From positions 620,001-684,000 of the forward strand of contig JAHQRK010000016.1 in assembly GCA_019828595.1 (NCBI GenBank): a stretch of DNA of 64,000 bases. The letters run 5' to 3'. The position numbers and the translations under genes are program-made. Positions 44,982 through 54,356 of this stretch are shown piece after piece. The stretch's first letter is position 1. Every line of letters starts with the position of its first letter. The stretch is from Aphanomyces cochlioides (lineage: Eukaryota; Oomycota; Saprolegniomycetes; Saprolegniales; Verrucalvaceae). The notes below the pieces were generated by a model. It saw only the letters and a list, made by a program, of their open reading frames with translations. It had not been told where the DNA came from and did no database searches.

Positions 44982-45377
44982 ATGGACGTGACGATGGAAG
45001 CGGTCGATGTGGTTGGAGTCTCGAGTGGTGAGGGCACAAGATCGTGCACTTGCCACAATATCTGTGGAGACAGTCTAATGGTCGATGATGTTGTTGTTTT
45101 TAAGCTTCATGTAGTTGAAGAAAGCTCTGGAGAGTTCAAGGAAGTCATGAAAGTCTACCGTCTCATTGCTACCGAACAATCCTGCCATGTTGGATTTCTC
45201 CCCGAAAGACTGCTCAGACACAAAGACGAATATAAAGACAAATTAGCAATCATCGTCGAAGACTATCGCGTGTCAACAAGTCAGTCGAAACGAACTCGTT
45301 CGGCTCGAAACGCAGGCTTTGTCAAGGCCATCCTGTTCGAGCATATTCAAGAATATCAACAAAGCAATTCAGGGTAG
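44982..45377 (+). CDS. Accessory protein of the pogo element, 131 residues
   Basis: Starts at ATG (MDVTMEAVDVVGVSSGE) and stops 14 bp from the transposase's stop, tail to tail. The fold is not recognised. Conserved-looking features are a Cys/His cluster (CTCHNICGDSL), a beta-rich core (VDDVVVFKLHVVEE, VMKVYRLIATEQS) and CHVGFLPERLLRHKDEY. No signal peptide or membrane span. It lies wholly between the element's inverted repeats, so it moves with the transposase. A helper or regulatory role in transposition is inference from position only. Confidence 0.65.
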   Translation: MDVTMEAVDVVGVSSGEGTRSCTCHNICGDSLMVDDVVVFKLHVVEESSGEFKEVMKVYRLIATEQSCHVGFLPERLLRHKDEYKDKLAIIVEDYRVSTSQSKRTRSARNAGFVKAILFEHIQEYQQSNSG

Positions 45378-45391
45378 TTGAATGTCTAATA

Positions 45392-46635
45392 CTAAACTAC
45401 ACATGTATAACCGCATTTTCTCCACGCATTGCAAATCATTTCAGAAGTTATTTCAGACCATGACTTCGCAATCCAACGCAAAATCAATTCTCGACTTGGG
45501 GAGGGCACTTTCACTTGTCCCGCCATATTTTGAGCAGCCCAAAGCATGTATTCATGGCGAATACGATCTTTGAAAGGCTTATTGATAGCAACATCCAAAG
45601 GTTGCAATACATATGTGAAACCGCCTATTTTACACGAATTAGATCGTAATATTGAAGATAGTTCGTACCAGGAATGATTTCGACCTCAGTGTTTAGTTTT
45701 GCCAAGCCGCTAATGAAGGAAGGTTGCTTATGACATTTGTAATCGTCAAGTAAAAGTAGACCTGGTGAGCCGTTGGAGACAAATGGCTTCCAAACATCTT
45801 CCACCCATGCCTTAGTTGTTTGGTCATCCAACCAAGCATGCGACTGACAGGCACCAAACACATTTTGAGGTAAGATTTTCTTGAGAGACGCGTCAATTCT
45901 TGCTCCTGGCACTCCCTTGAAGACAACAAAAGGTGGAAGCCTTCTGCCGGTTGCGGTAATGGCAATACAGACAGAAACTCTAGGGTTGTTCGACGAGCAC
46001 ACACGCGCAGGAACCGTTTTCGCTCCCTTTTGGGACACTGTCGAATATGGCTTGGGCTCAAGGTTGACTGGAGTTTCATCCATGTTGACGACTCGATCCC
46101 AAGCAACATTGGATAGTGTTCCAAAGGGGAGAAAACGTTCAGTCAAGGCGCTCACAAAGTCTTCCTTAATTTCTTCCAGTTGGCTTGATAGCTTTTGTCC
46201 TTGGCGAGTGGGTCGACGTATCGACAGATGCTGACGTGCAAGGAAGTCGTAGATCCAGTTCCATAGTTTCTTCTCATCGCCATCGTAAAATGTTCGGTCG
46301 ATATTCATCGCCTTCAAAATAAGCATTTTTGTTGAGACTGCAATGTCGTCCTCTCGCAAAGTTTTGAAGTATTCGAGGACTTCTCTTTCAACCTCTGGCA
46401 TTTGAACTTTTGGACTAGAGTGAGTAGTGCATTTCTTCGGTCCTCTTGCGGCCGCCAGTTTGAATTGGTCAATCTTCTTGACCCATCGGGACAACTGCCC
46501 ACTTTGTATACCATGTCTTTTTGCAGTTGAATAGCAGCTTTCACCACTTCTTAGATGCTTAGTGACAATGCTAATCTTCGTGTCTAAAGGTATGAAGCGC
46601 TTACTACCTTCAAGGTTGGCGTCCTGATGTGCCAT
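45392..46635 (-). CDS. pogo-type DDE_1 transposase
   Basis: Two exons, 46635-45669 and 45624-45392, with a 44-nt intron (GTACGA...AATAG). The frame is kept for 399 residues. Residues about 15-70 form a helix-turn-helix (KISIVTKHL ... KRHGIQSGQLSRWVKK). A second CENP-B-like HTH spans about 80-150 (LWNWIYDFLARQHLSIRRPTRQ). The catalytic domain has VNMDETPVN (first Asp), LLLDDYKCHK (second Asp) and, across the splice, GGFTYVLQPLDVAINKPFK (third Asp with the family's LQPLD-x-x-x-NKPFK motif). No stop or frameshift interrupts it. It would cut the element at the inverted repeats and insert it at TA. The preceding ATG is the first in frame. Confidence 0.88.
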
Positions 46636-47120
46636 TTGAGTGACTGAAGTGCACTTGATGGGGATCCATTGAATTTCTTACATTATTTACCAATCATCCT
46701 TCGAGTATGGCATTGAAGCATTCTTAGGTTTTGGTCGGTCGTGTACCGGTTTTTTTCAAAATTCCCGACATTTTTTTGGTGCACGACCGACCGGAATACG
46801 GTAGTAGACTAGAGCTGCTCTCGTTAAATTCACTGTTTGTGATTGCACTGGAGGTTGTGATAGGTTGCTAAAAGCAATAATCTAACATCAGTGTCTTTAC
46901 ATTCCTTGAAGGGTGATAATCGAGCTTACAGAGCTGTCGTACAGAAGTTGAGTTTGTGAGGTATATTCTGCTCTACGCTGTGCTGCTTTGCTACTTGTGC
47001 CCTTTGGTTTTTGTGCGCTTTGGTTTTTTGTGTGCCTGCGCCTGTGGATCTCTTTGGTGTCGAAACATCGCCGATTCTTGAAAATATTAATTTTAACGGT
47101 TTAATTGTGGAAACAAAATA

Positions 47121-47594
47121 TAGTTTATCATGGGTAAGAACCAATATAAATTTTAGCAGGATATAAATATCTACTTCAGAAAAAGAAAGCGGGCTTTGAA
47201 TGTGATTTGCATTCAACTTCATGTCAACCAATGTCCTCTGTTTACATCATAGTACATATAAAATTGCTCTGAATTTGTTAGTCCTCAGGAGACTGCGCCA
47301 AAGCGTAAGCGGTCTTCAATGACGTCATCCAGTCAATGGCATCACCTAACAAAATAATATGAACATTAATTTGAAAATTTGTATATCAGAATATTTTGGG
47401 CCTTTCGAGCGAGCATCAATTCTTATCCCTGGACATGAGATATCCAATAGGTCCAGGGGACAAAATAGCTTAGATGTATTTGTAGCTTTACTGTGAGCGG
47501 GATAATTTGAGTTGTCGTCCATTCTTACGACAATTGTAGACCGCTTACGCTTTAGGCACAGTCTCCTCCTGACTAATAAACAAAGAATTGGATT
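47121..47594. other. AT-rich spacer
   Basis: Between repeat copy B and the stop codon of the Helitron-like fragment. No coding frame recognised. Confidence 0.45.
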
Positions 47595-49282
47595 TCATTC
47601 GACGAAGCTGCTTGGTGTGAATGGAAGCTTGCCATATATGCCTTCATAGCTTCTATTATGAACAATTCTTTGTGTGAAAAGAACGCTTCTCTCAACGTAA
47701 GCGCACTCATGCTCATTGGAACCTTCATCAGGATCTCCTGAATACCCTTTTACAGCTGCTTGTTCATTGTCGACAGCGCTTGCTTTTTCATCCGTACCCA
47801 TTGCCTCGTCGATAACTCCGTCCAGAACATCATCAATCGGCAATGACTCGATGAGCTCTCCATTGATTGTTACGTCAGCATAAAAAGCGTTATTGGATTT
47901 ATAGAAGTGCAATACATCCATCACCATTTCTTGACGGACCAAATGAAACTCCTTCACTTTCACCAACTGGTCTTTTGTGAATGGACCAGCAAGAACAACT
48001 CGACACATCGCGTCTCGATTCAACTTCAACGGTAAAAGATTTGCGGGGGGGGCAGGAACAGCGTTGAAAAGAATTAAATGTGATCAAATCATGCGATGTT
48101 CTCCGCCACGAATGATGCGAGTTTGAGCAACAACGCTGACGAGAGAGCACATAAACATCTCAGCCCAAGTCGCCTTAAACAATTCTTCTGGTAGTTCAGC
48201 GATGAAAAAGTGATTTGCAATAGCGTACTTTGGTGGTAAAGACCACGATGAAACAGGTATTTACAAGAAATCGGGAATTCGATATCAGGCGTTATCTCGC
48301 CATCACTGTTTTCGATTTCGTCTGAGTAAACATTGCTAGGATAATCTTCATCATTTTCATCAACATCATTTGTAGCGACAGAAAAAGGGTCGTCATTGTC
48401 GAAGTCATGATGTAGATTTGACGCTACATCCACTGTTTCTTCAGGAAATAAAAAGTGTCGAGGAATCTCATTCATCCATGGCTTTCGAAGGTGACCTTTT
48501 TTCCGGATCAAATACCGTACAGATCAACATTGGATCAACACCTTCTTGATCAATTTCCTTGATCCAATCAATACCAGAATTTCATACTGGCAAGAGAGGA
48601 TTGGAGTGCCGACATCAAGCATGATTGCACGTGCTATTGCTCTCTTGTCAATCGTTTGCCTTTCTAGCGAGTAAGAGTCGTTCAGCAGTGCCACAACATC
48701 TTTCTTGTAAACGTTCAGCAGTTCAAGATGAGCAGCACAGTGTTAATCATTTCCTACAGTAAGCATGTATGCACTAGCTTCTTGCATCACCCTTGGCTTG
48801 GTTTGTCGTAGCATGACGCATTTCGTGTTGCTTTGGTATTCTCCAGCCACGTAGAAACACTAAATTAGTCTTGATCAATTATGCTGATCCTGATCATACG
48901 GTGTGTTGATCATATTTTGATCCTGTACGGTATATGATCCGAAAAAAATTCTTCGCTTTCGAAGTGTTTCTTCGCAGTCAAGACAAATATGAAAGGATAC
49001 GTCTTCTGCGCTGTCGATGTCATTCATATTGCTTGAGTGTACAATTCCTTTCCGTGAAAGTAGCAAGTCGACAAAAACTGGATGAATGTCTTTGCAATCA
49101 TAGAATTCAATCAAATTAGCACACAGGTTTGGTTCTGGATTTCTTAATCGAGCAGCCATGGACTGGAGAATTTCAGTGTCCTTTGTTGAATAAACGTGGA
49201 CGTTTGTTATAAACACAACACGGTCACACACGCAACAAACACATTGATCCATACCCGTGGGACCCAAGGCAAAGTCGGTTGA
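47595..49282 (-). pseudogene. Helitron-like protein, DUF6570 part, broken
   Basis: Minus strand, starting at the inversion breakpoint 49282. After STDFALGPTG comes CVCCVCDRVV, then HICLDCEETLRKRR, a Cys-rich region typical of the DUF6570 domain in Helitron-like proteins. A 444-bp MITE (48500-48943) interrupts it. Beyond, the frame resumes (HLRKPWMNEIPRHFLF), then switches to NHFFIAELPEELFKATWAEMF and GGEHRMI, then LPLKLNRDAMCRVVLAGPFTKDQL and VMDVLHFYKSNNAFYADVTI, ending at a stop at 47595. The Rep and helicase domains are absent. Lesions: the MITE, a frameshift near 48210 and a stop near 48089. The N-terminal part is at 42551-43160. Confidence 0.75.
48500..48943. mobile_element. MITE with CCGGATCA...TGATCCG ends
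   Basis: Left end CCGGATCAAATACCGTACAG, right end inverse CGGATCATATACCGTACAGG; the arms stay similar for about 40 bp (GATCAAC repeats). No ORF. It lies inside the Helitron-like frame between codons for RKRR and HLRKP, so it inserted after that gene. T/A runs adjoin both ends and hide the target duplication. Confidence 0.7.
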
Positions 49283-52200
49283 TTAAGAATGCTGTTTTTC
49301 GGATATGCTGGAGCTCGATTGCAAGGCATGCCTCAACTACCAACCCCTCCTCGCTATGATGGGACCACGGCAAACGAAAAGAAAAAGTTCATGCAGTTGT
49401 ATCAAGAGTACTGGTTCCAGTGTGCCTCCCTACGCCAGCTTGGATTCCAGCCCTATGTGATGCCGGTGGGAGCATGCATTGCCGATGTGAGGCGATCACG
49501 CATCGCAAAATACGACCTTCGAAAGCCTGCCGAGCAGATATCGGAAGACGAATGGATCGCATATTTCTTTCAAGGAAATGAATTGGGCATCGTCGATTAT
49601 GGTCGAGCGGATCGCCAAATGAAAGGCCTTCGATTGAATACCACATTCACCGACTCAACCAGCCGCGTCTCACACTTGGTTCATTCCATGGACATTATTC
49701 TTGAAAAGCTATCAATGACGAGTATGGTGGACGATGAGCCAAAGCGCGTGGTTGGCTACCTTGTCGATGCGCTAGCCCCACCTGACTTCAAAGCCACTGT
49801 GATTGATGAGCTTGGTCGTAGTGTGAACAAGTCGTTGAAATCGGACGTGCTTGCATTTGTGGATTATTTGCACGTGGCAATGCACTCATACATGCGTTGG
49901 GAACGTGAGCGCTCATCATCTCGCGTGCAATCTGTGTCTTCACGACACACAGAAAATCGATCTTCTCCATCACTTGAACCCAAACCAATTTTGTCCCGCC
50001 CACCCTCCCGCCGTGTCACGTTTGCTGCACCAGCCACGACCCCAGCCCCTCCATCAGAGAGATTTCATTCTTCGCGATTAGTCCAAAGCCCGGGAAATTC
50101 TCACAATACTGGTAAAACGCGCAGTGCCAAGCCATATCCACGCCATTCCAAGCCTCAAGTTTGTAACTCGTGTGGCTAAGACGGCCACTGGCCAAAGAAC
50201 TGTCCAAACCGCTCGAAGCTACAGTCAATTGTGACTCATGCATCAATGTCCCTTGGAAGCGAAAGTGGCTCAGTCGCTGCAGTCGTCGAAAATTTGGTAC
50301 ATTTGGACGCTGTTCTACTCGACACTGGGGCAGATACCTCAGTGGTGAACTCTTGTCTACTTGCTGCTCTACAAGCCGTCGGTGTCGAATGCTCAGTATC
50401 AACTTCCCAGACCCATCGACTTGAACCATTCATGGGTGACCCGGTTTACGCTCGTGGCCGTGTTCAATTGAAAACAGTCTCTCTCGCCACCTCGGCAGGC
50501 CCCCTACTGCTGCGAAACATCTCAGCTTGGGTAATAGATGATGCACTCGACACGCCACGTTTGATCCTATCACGTCCAGTCATGGAAACTCTCGGCTATT
50601 CTTTGGACGCGCTGCTAGTCAGAGCTCGTGCAGTCAAAGCTGATTGGAATTTGGCGGTAAACGAGCAATCATCTAGATCAGCATCGTCGGGTGGTAGCGA
50701 ATCTCCAACGAGCAGCTCCGCTCTTCGATTCTTATCCATAGACGAACCGATGGGAAGTTTCGCCTTTCAACCCTCAGCGCCAACCAATATGTTAGAGCCA
50801 ATTGTTTCGGCTTTTGACGAGCAATCTCTGGATAGCGATGACATAACGTCCTTGCCTGCGTTCTTCCACCATGATCACTCCGAGGTCTCACAGCTCCTCG
50901 ACGAGCGAGTGCTTGATGCAGAGGCTCAAGGCCTTACTGGAGAACACCTGGTGCGATTACGAACAATGCTGAGCAAATATCGTGACGTTTTCCGTTTGAG
51001 TTTTGGTCAAAATGCTGCAGTCAGAGTGCCGCCCCTCGAAGTCCGTGTTCGACCCGGCACCCAGCCTGCTAAATGCTCTACCCGAAGATATCCGCCCGCT
51101 CACCAAAAATTTATGGAGGTCCACATGTCAGAACTCGAAAAAGCTGGCCTCATCTACCTCAACACATCGAGCAGATGGGCATCACCACCGCGAATTGTCC
51201 CAAAACGTGATGGCACGTACCGCATGACTGTCGATTTGCGCTCTGTTAATGCACGAACGATACCCCTCCAATGGCCAATGCCTCAGCTCGAGGTTGCACT
51301 GGGCTATCTCTCCGACAGCTCTTGTTATTTCACCTTGGGTTGGTTCCGTGGCTATTGGCAGTTGCCTTTGGCGCCTGTGAGCCAAGAAATCTTTACAATC
51401 ATGACTCATCGGGGTATGATGACCCCCACCCGCGTGTCCATGGGAGGTTCCGACAGTGTTGGCTACTGTCAATCATGTGTAGAGCTTATTTTCAAAAATG
51501 AGCTTTATCGGGGCATCTTGGCATGGTTAGACGATATCCTGGGATATGCTTCATCCGAAGATGCTCTTTTGTCCATTCTCGACAAAGTCCTGGGTGCTTG
51601 TGTCTTGTCTGGGCTTAAGTTGCACCCAAACAAATGCTCCTTTTCCTCAAGAAAGCAAAATGGTGCGGAAAAGTCATATCCGCGGAAGGAATCAGTCGTT
51701 GCCCCGAGAGCGTTGCTGGTTTGGTTGAACTGGCAACTCCTACGACGGCTGCCCAACTGCAGAAATTCCTCTGTTGTGTTAACTGAATGCGCGCAAGTAT
51801 TCCCGATTATGCAGCTCTCGTGGCTCCACTCATGGATATATTATCAGTTGCCGCAAAAACTGTATCAAGCCGCAAGCAAAAGAAACTAGACAAAGTGCTC
51901 CTATCCTCATTTGACTGGTCAGAAACGCACATCTCATGGTTCAAGAGCGTCAAGAAGTCATTACTGTCAATGGTCCCCTTGGCACATCCTAGTGGTAAAG
52001 CTGTCGTTTACTTATTTGCAGACGCATCACTTGATTTCTGGGGCTCTGTAGTAACACATGTCCCACAAGAAGACAGTCACTTACCGATTGCTCAACAGCG
52101 TCATCGACCTTTAGCATTTCTTAGTGGCAGTTTCAAGGGAGCGTCCAGTCGATGGCCAATACCGGACAAGGAGGCGTTTGCTATTGTCGAGACATGCAAA

Positions 52201-54171
52201 CGACTGGAATTCTTATTGCTCCGCCCTGGTGGATTCATCATATGCACGGATCATCGCAACTTAGTCTACTTATTCAATCCGTTGGCCACTGATAGCACAA
52301 TGCAGCGACACCAAGGTGATCGCCTCCAAAGATGGGCCATGATCATGACGGGGTTCACATATTCCATTCAACACATCCCTGGGGAACTGAATGTATAGGC
52401 AGACATGCTCAGCCGCTGGAATTATATACCGTCAACAGTGGCAACAAGTTCCATCCGTATTCTCGCTCTAGCTCCTGTGTCACCACTACAGTCCCAAGAC
52501 TTTGTTTGGCCAACACTGCAAAGCATCTCGGAAATTCAGCAAGAACACCTCCCACCTCCACAAGGCTGTATGTGGAACGCCTCAAAATCATGTTTTTGTG
52601 ACACCCGAGAGCGTGTGTGGATTCCTGCGAAAGCCCTCCATCTCCAAGCGCGCCTCATGGTTGTGGCTCTTGCCCACCTGTCGGGGCACCGTGGTGCCGA
52701 CATAACAACAGAATCATTGACGTCGTGGTGCACATGGCCAACTCTTGGTGCTGATGTCTCAAAATTTGTCAAATCCTGTCTCCATTGCATTTGTGTGTCG
52801 GGGCGTATGATTCCACGCCCATTGGGAGAAGCACTGCACGCCACCAAGCCGAACGAACTGATACACGCCGATTTTCTTACTCTGCCTCGTGACCGATACA
52901 CGGAATGGAACTATGTCCTCACACTCAAGGATGACGCCTCGGCTTTCTTTATGCTCATAGGCTACAAAGCGGCAACCGCAGAAGCCTTTGCGGATGGCTT
53001 AATTCGCTGGTTCAGCATGTTTGGAGTCGTGACAACTTGGGTCACTGACCGTGGCTCTCACTTCCGAAACACGGTCGTTGAAAACATTTCTAAGCAATTG
53101 GGAGCTCAGCATCATTTTACTACTGCCTACTCGCCGTGGTCCAACGGTTCAGTTGAGGTGCTTAATCGACAAGCCGTCCGTTGCATTCGTACATTACTCT
53201 CCGAAATTGGTCTCCAACCGAATGAGTGGTCTAAGGTACTACCCGCTGTTCAATCTGCCCTGAATAGTCAGCCATCACCTCATCTGGGCGGTCTTGCGCC
53301 AATTACCGCCTTTACTGGCCTTCCTGCTCAATCCCCTCTTCGATTTGTTTTTGAAACAGCCCATGGTGAAGCAATCAATATGTCCATCGATGAGTTATCA
53401 CAATCTTGGCACGATCACTTGGCATCGCTATCAAATACATTGGATACCATGCACCGACACATTGCCAAGGTCAGTGCAATTTCACGACGACAAGCCAGAG
53501 AAAGTAGAGCACGCAAGGCCAAGATCACAAATTTTTCAATTGGTGACTTCGTTCTCGTTGCTATCATCTCGGACCATCCCTCGAAACTTTCAGCTCAGTG
53601 GCGTGGTCCAAAAAGAATTGTCGAAGTGGTATCTGATTGGATTTTCATCGTAGAAGACTTAGTTGAGCCTTTCGAACGGTCTACACACCATTCCAGTCGT
53701 TTACAATTTTATGCCGACGATCAACTATCAGTTACACAAGACTTACTTGATTTCGTTTGCTATAACGACGGCGGTCACATGGTGCGGTCCTTTCAAGGCG
53801 TTCGACGTGAAAAAGGCTCCTTTGAAGTAATTGTATCGTGGTTAGGCCTCGAGGATTCTGAATCGTCTTGGAAGCCCCTTGAAAACCTTGTCGAGGACGG
53901 CCCTGTGCTTCTGAAGCGGTATTTCAAGGCCCACCCAAATGATCCCCTTGTGACAGAAGCATCCCACAAATTCGCTCGCTTGCTGCAACGTTCACCATCG
54001 GTCCCCCAGACATTCACCACGGGGCCAAAAGAAACGAAACGACAAAGATCTCAACGCGTGCAATCTCGATCCAAAAATGCAACAAATCGACCGACACATT
54101 CGTCGAAGGGAAGAGGGCACTGTTCTGGTCGTGCGGAGTTATCACGCACATCAGAAGAACACAAGAGATGA
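49283..54171 (+). pseudogene. gag-pol of the Ty3/gypsy element, four lesions
   Basis: Gag runs to a zinc knuckle, CNSCG, where a TAA at 50177-50179 interrupts CxxC-x4-H-x4-C (DGHWPKNC follows in the same frame). Pol then continues: protease LLDTGADTSVV; reverse transcriptase MTVDLRSVNARTIPL, FRGYWQLPL and LAWLDDILGYA (LDD in place of YxDD); RNase H FADASLDFWG and CTDHRNLVYLF; integrase HLSGHRG and CLHC (zinc site) with HADF, TDRGSHF and WSNGSVEVLNR as the DDE set; chromodomain EVIVSWLGLEDSESSWKPLENL. Lesions: the TAA, one base lost from the T-run at 51641-51644, a TGA at 51784-51786 and a TAG at 52396-52398 before ADMLSRW. It cannot make a full polyprotein without suppression. Confidence 0.88.
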
Positions 54172-54356
54172 AGTTGGTGCATCTCTTGCTTGCACATCGA
54201 ATCTGAGTTCAACATGGTCGGGTCTACTTGTTCCCTAGTGTTCTACTTCAAGTTGAGGATGAGTGTAGTTCAACTTGGCGTAGCCATGCTTAAACAAATT
54301 CAGTTTTCCATTTCCACCAGTGTGCACAAGTCCGTCCCAACCGGGACTGCAGAATA
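54121..54356 (+). repeat. LTR, 3' copy
   Basis: 236 bp from TGTTCTGGTCG to GCAGAATA, two mismatches to the inverted copy at 43553-43788. The pol frame's last 16 codons lie within it. Confidence 0.85.

Larger units (their letters stand above)
44829..46801. mobile_element. pogo/Tigger-type DNA transposon, apparently complete
   Basis: 1,973 bp bounded by inverted repeats starting CCGTATTCCGGTCGGTCGTG, flanked by TA on both sides, the Tc1/mariner-pogo target. Inside lie an intact spliced DDE_1 transposase on the minus strand and a convergent 131-residue gene on the plus strand. Inner CCGGTCGG repeats recur near both ends (44868-44937 and 46735-46797). With intact coding capacity, intact ends and an empty-site match, it could be a recent and possibly active copy. 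Confidence 0.85.
44765..47120 (+). repeat. Dispersed repeat, copy B, split by the pogo element
   Basis: Left part 44765-44828 (GCAAGCTGCTGGTGCGTCC...CACACGCGACTA) and right part 46802-about 47120 (GTAGACTAGAG...TAATTTTAACGG) together align with copy A at 41355-42330. The pogo element sits at a TA that occurs only once in copy A (CGCGACTAGTCG), which therefore shows the empty site. Confidence 0.65.
49283..54356 (+). mobile_element. Ty3/gypsy chromodomain retrotransposon body and 3' LTR
   Basis: The body carries gag (from codon 113), protease, reverse transcriptase, RNase H, integrase and chromodomain, followed by the 236-bp 3' LTR (54121-54356, which begins inside the last codons of pol). GATGC follows directly. 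The 5' LTR and first 112 gag codons are at 43161-43788 in reverse, because of an inversion with one breakpoint at 49282/49283. Confidence 0.88.

Noticed and set aside
43161..49282. Inversion explained as an assembly artefact
   Set aside because: Not excluded by sequence alone, but breakpoints lie in unique, non-repeated sequence with no inverted repeat at the joins, so a repeat-driven misassembly is less likely. The question is listed as a check.
50160..50210. Programmed stop-codon readthrough between gag and pol
   Set aside because: The TAA falls inside the zinc knuckle, so termination there would cut a functional motif, and other lesions are present. A simple nonsense mutation is more likely.
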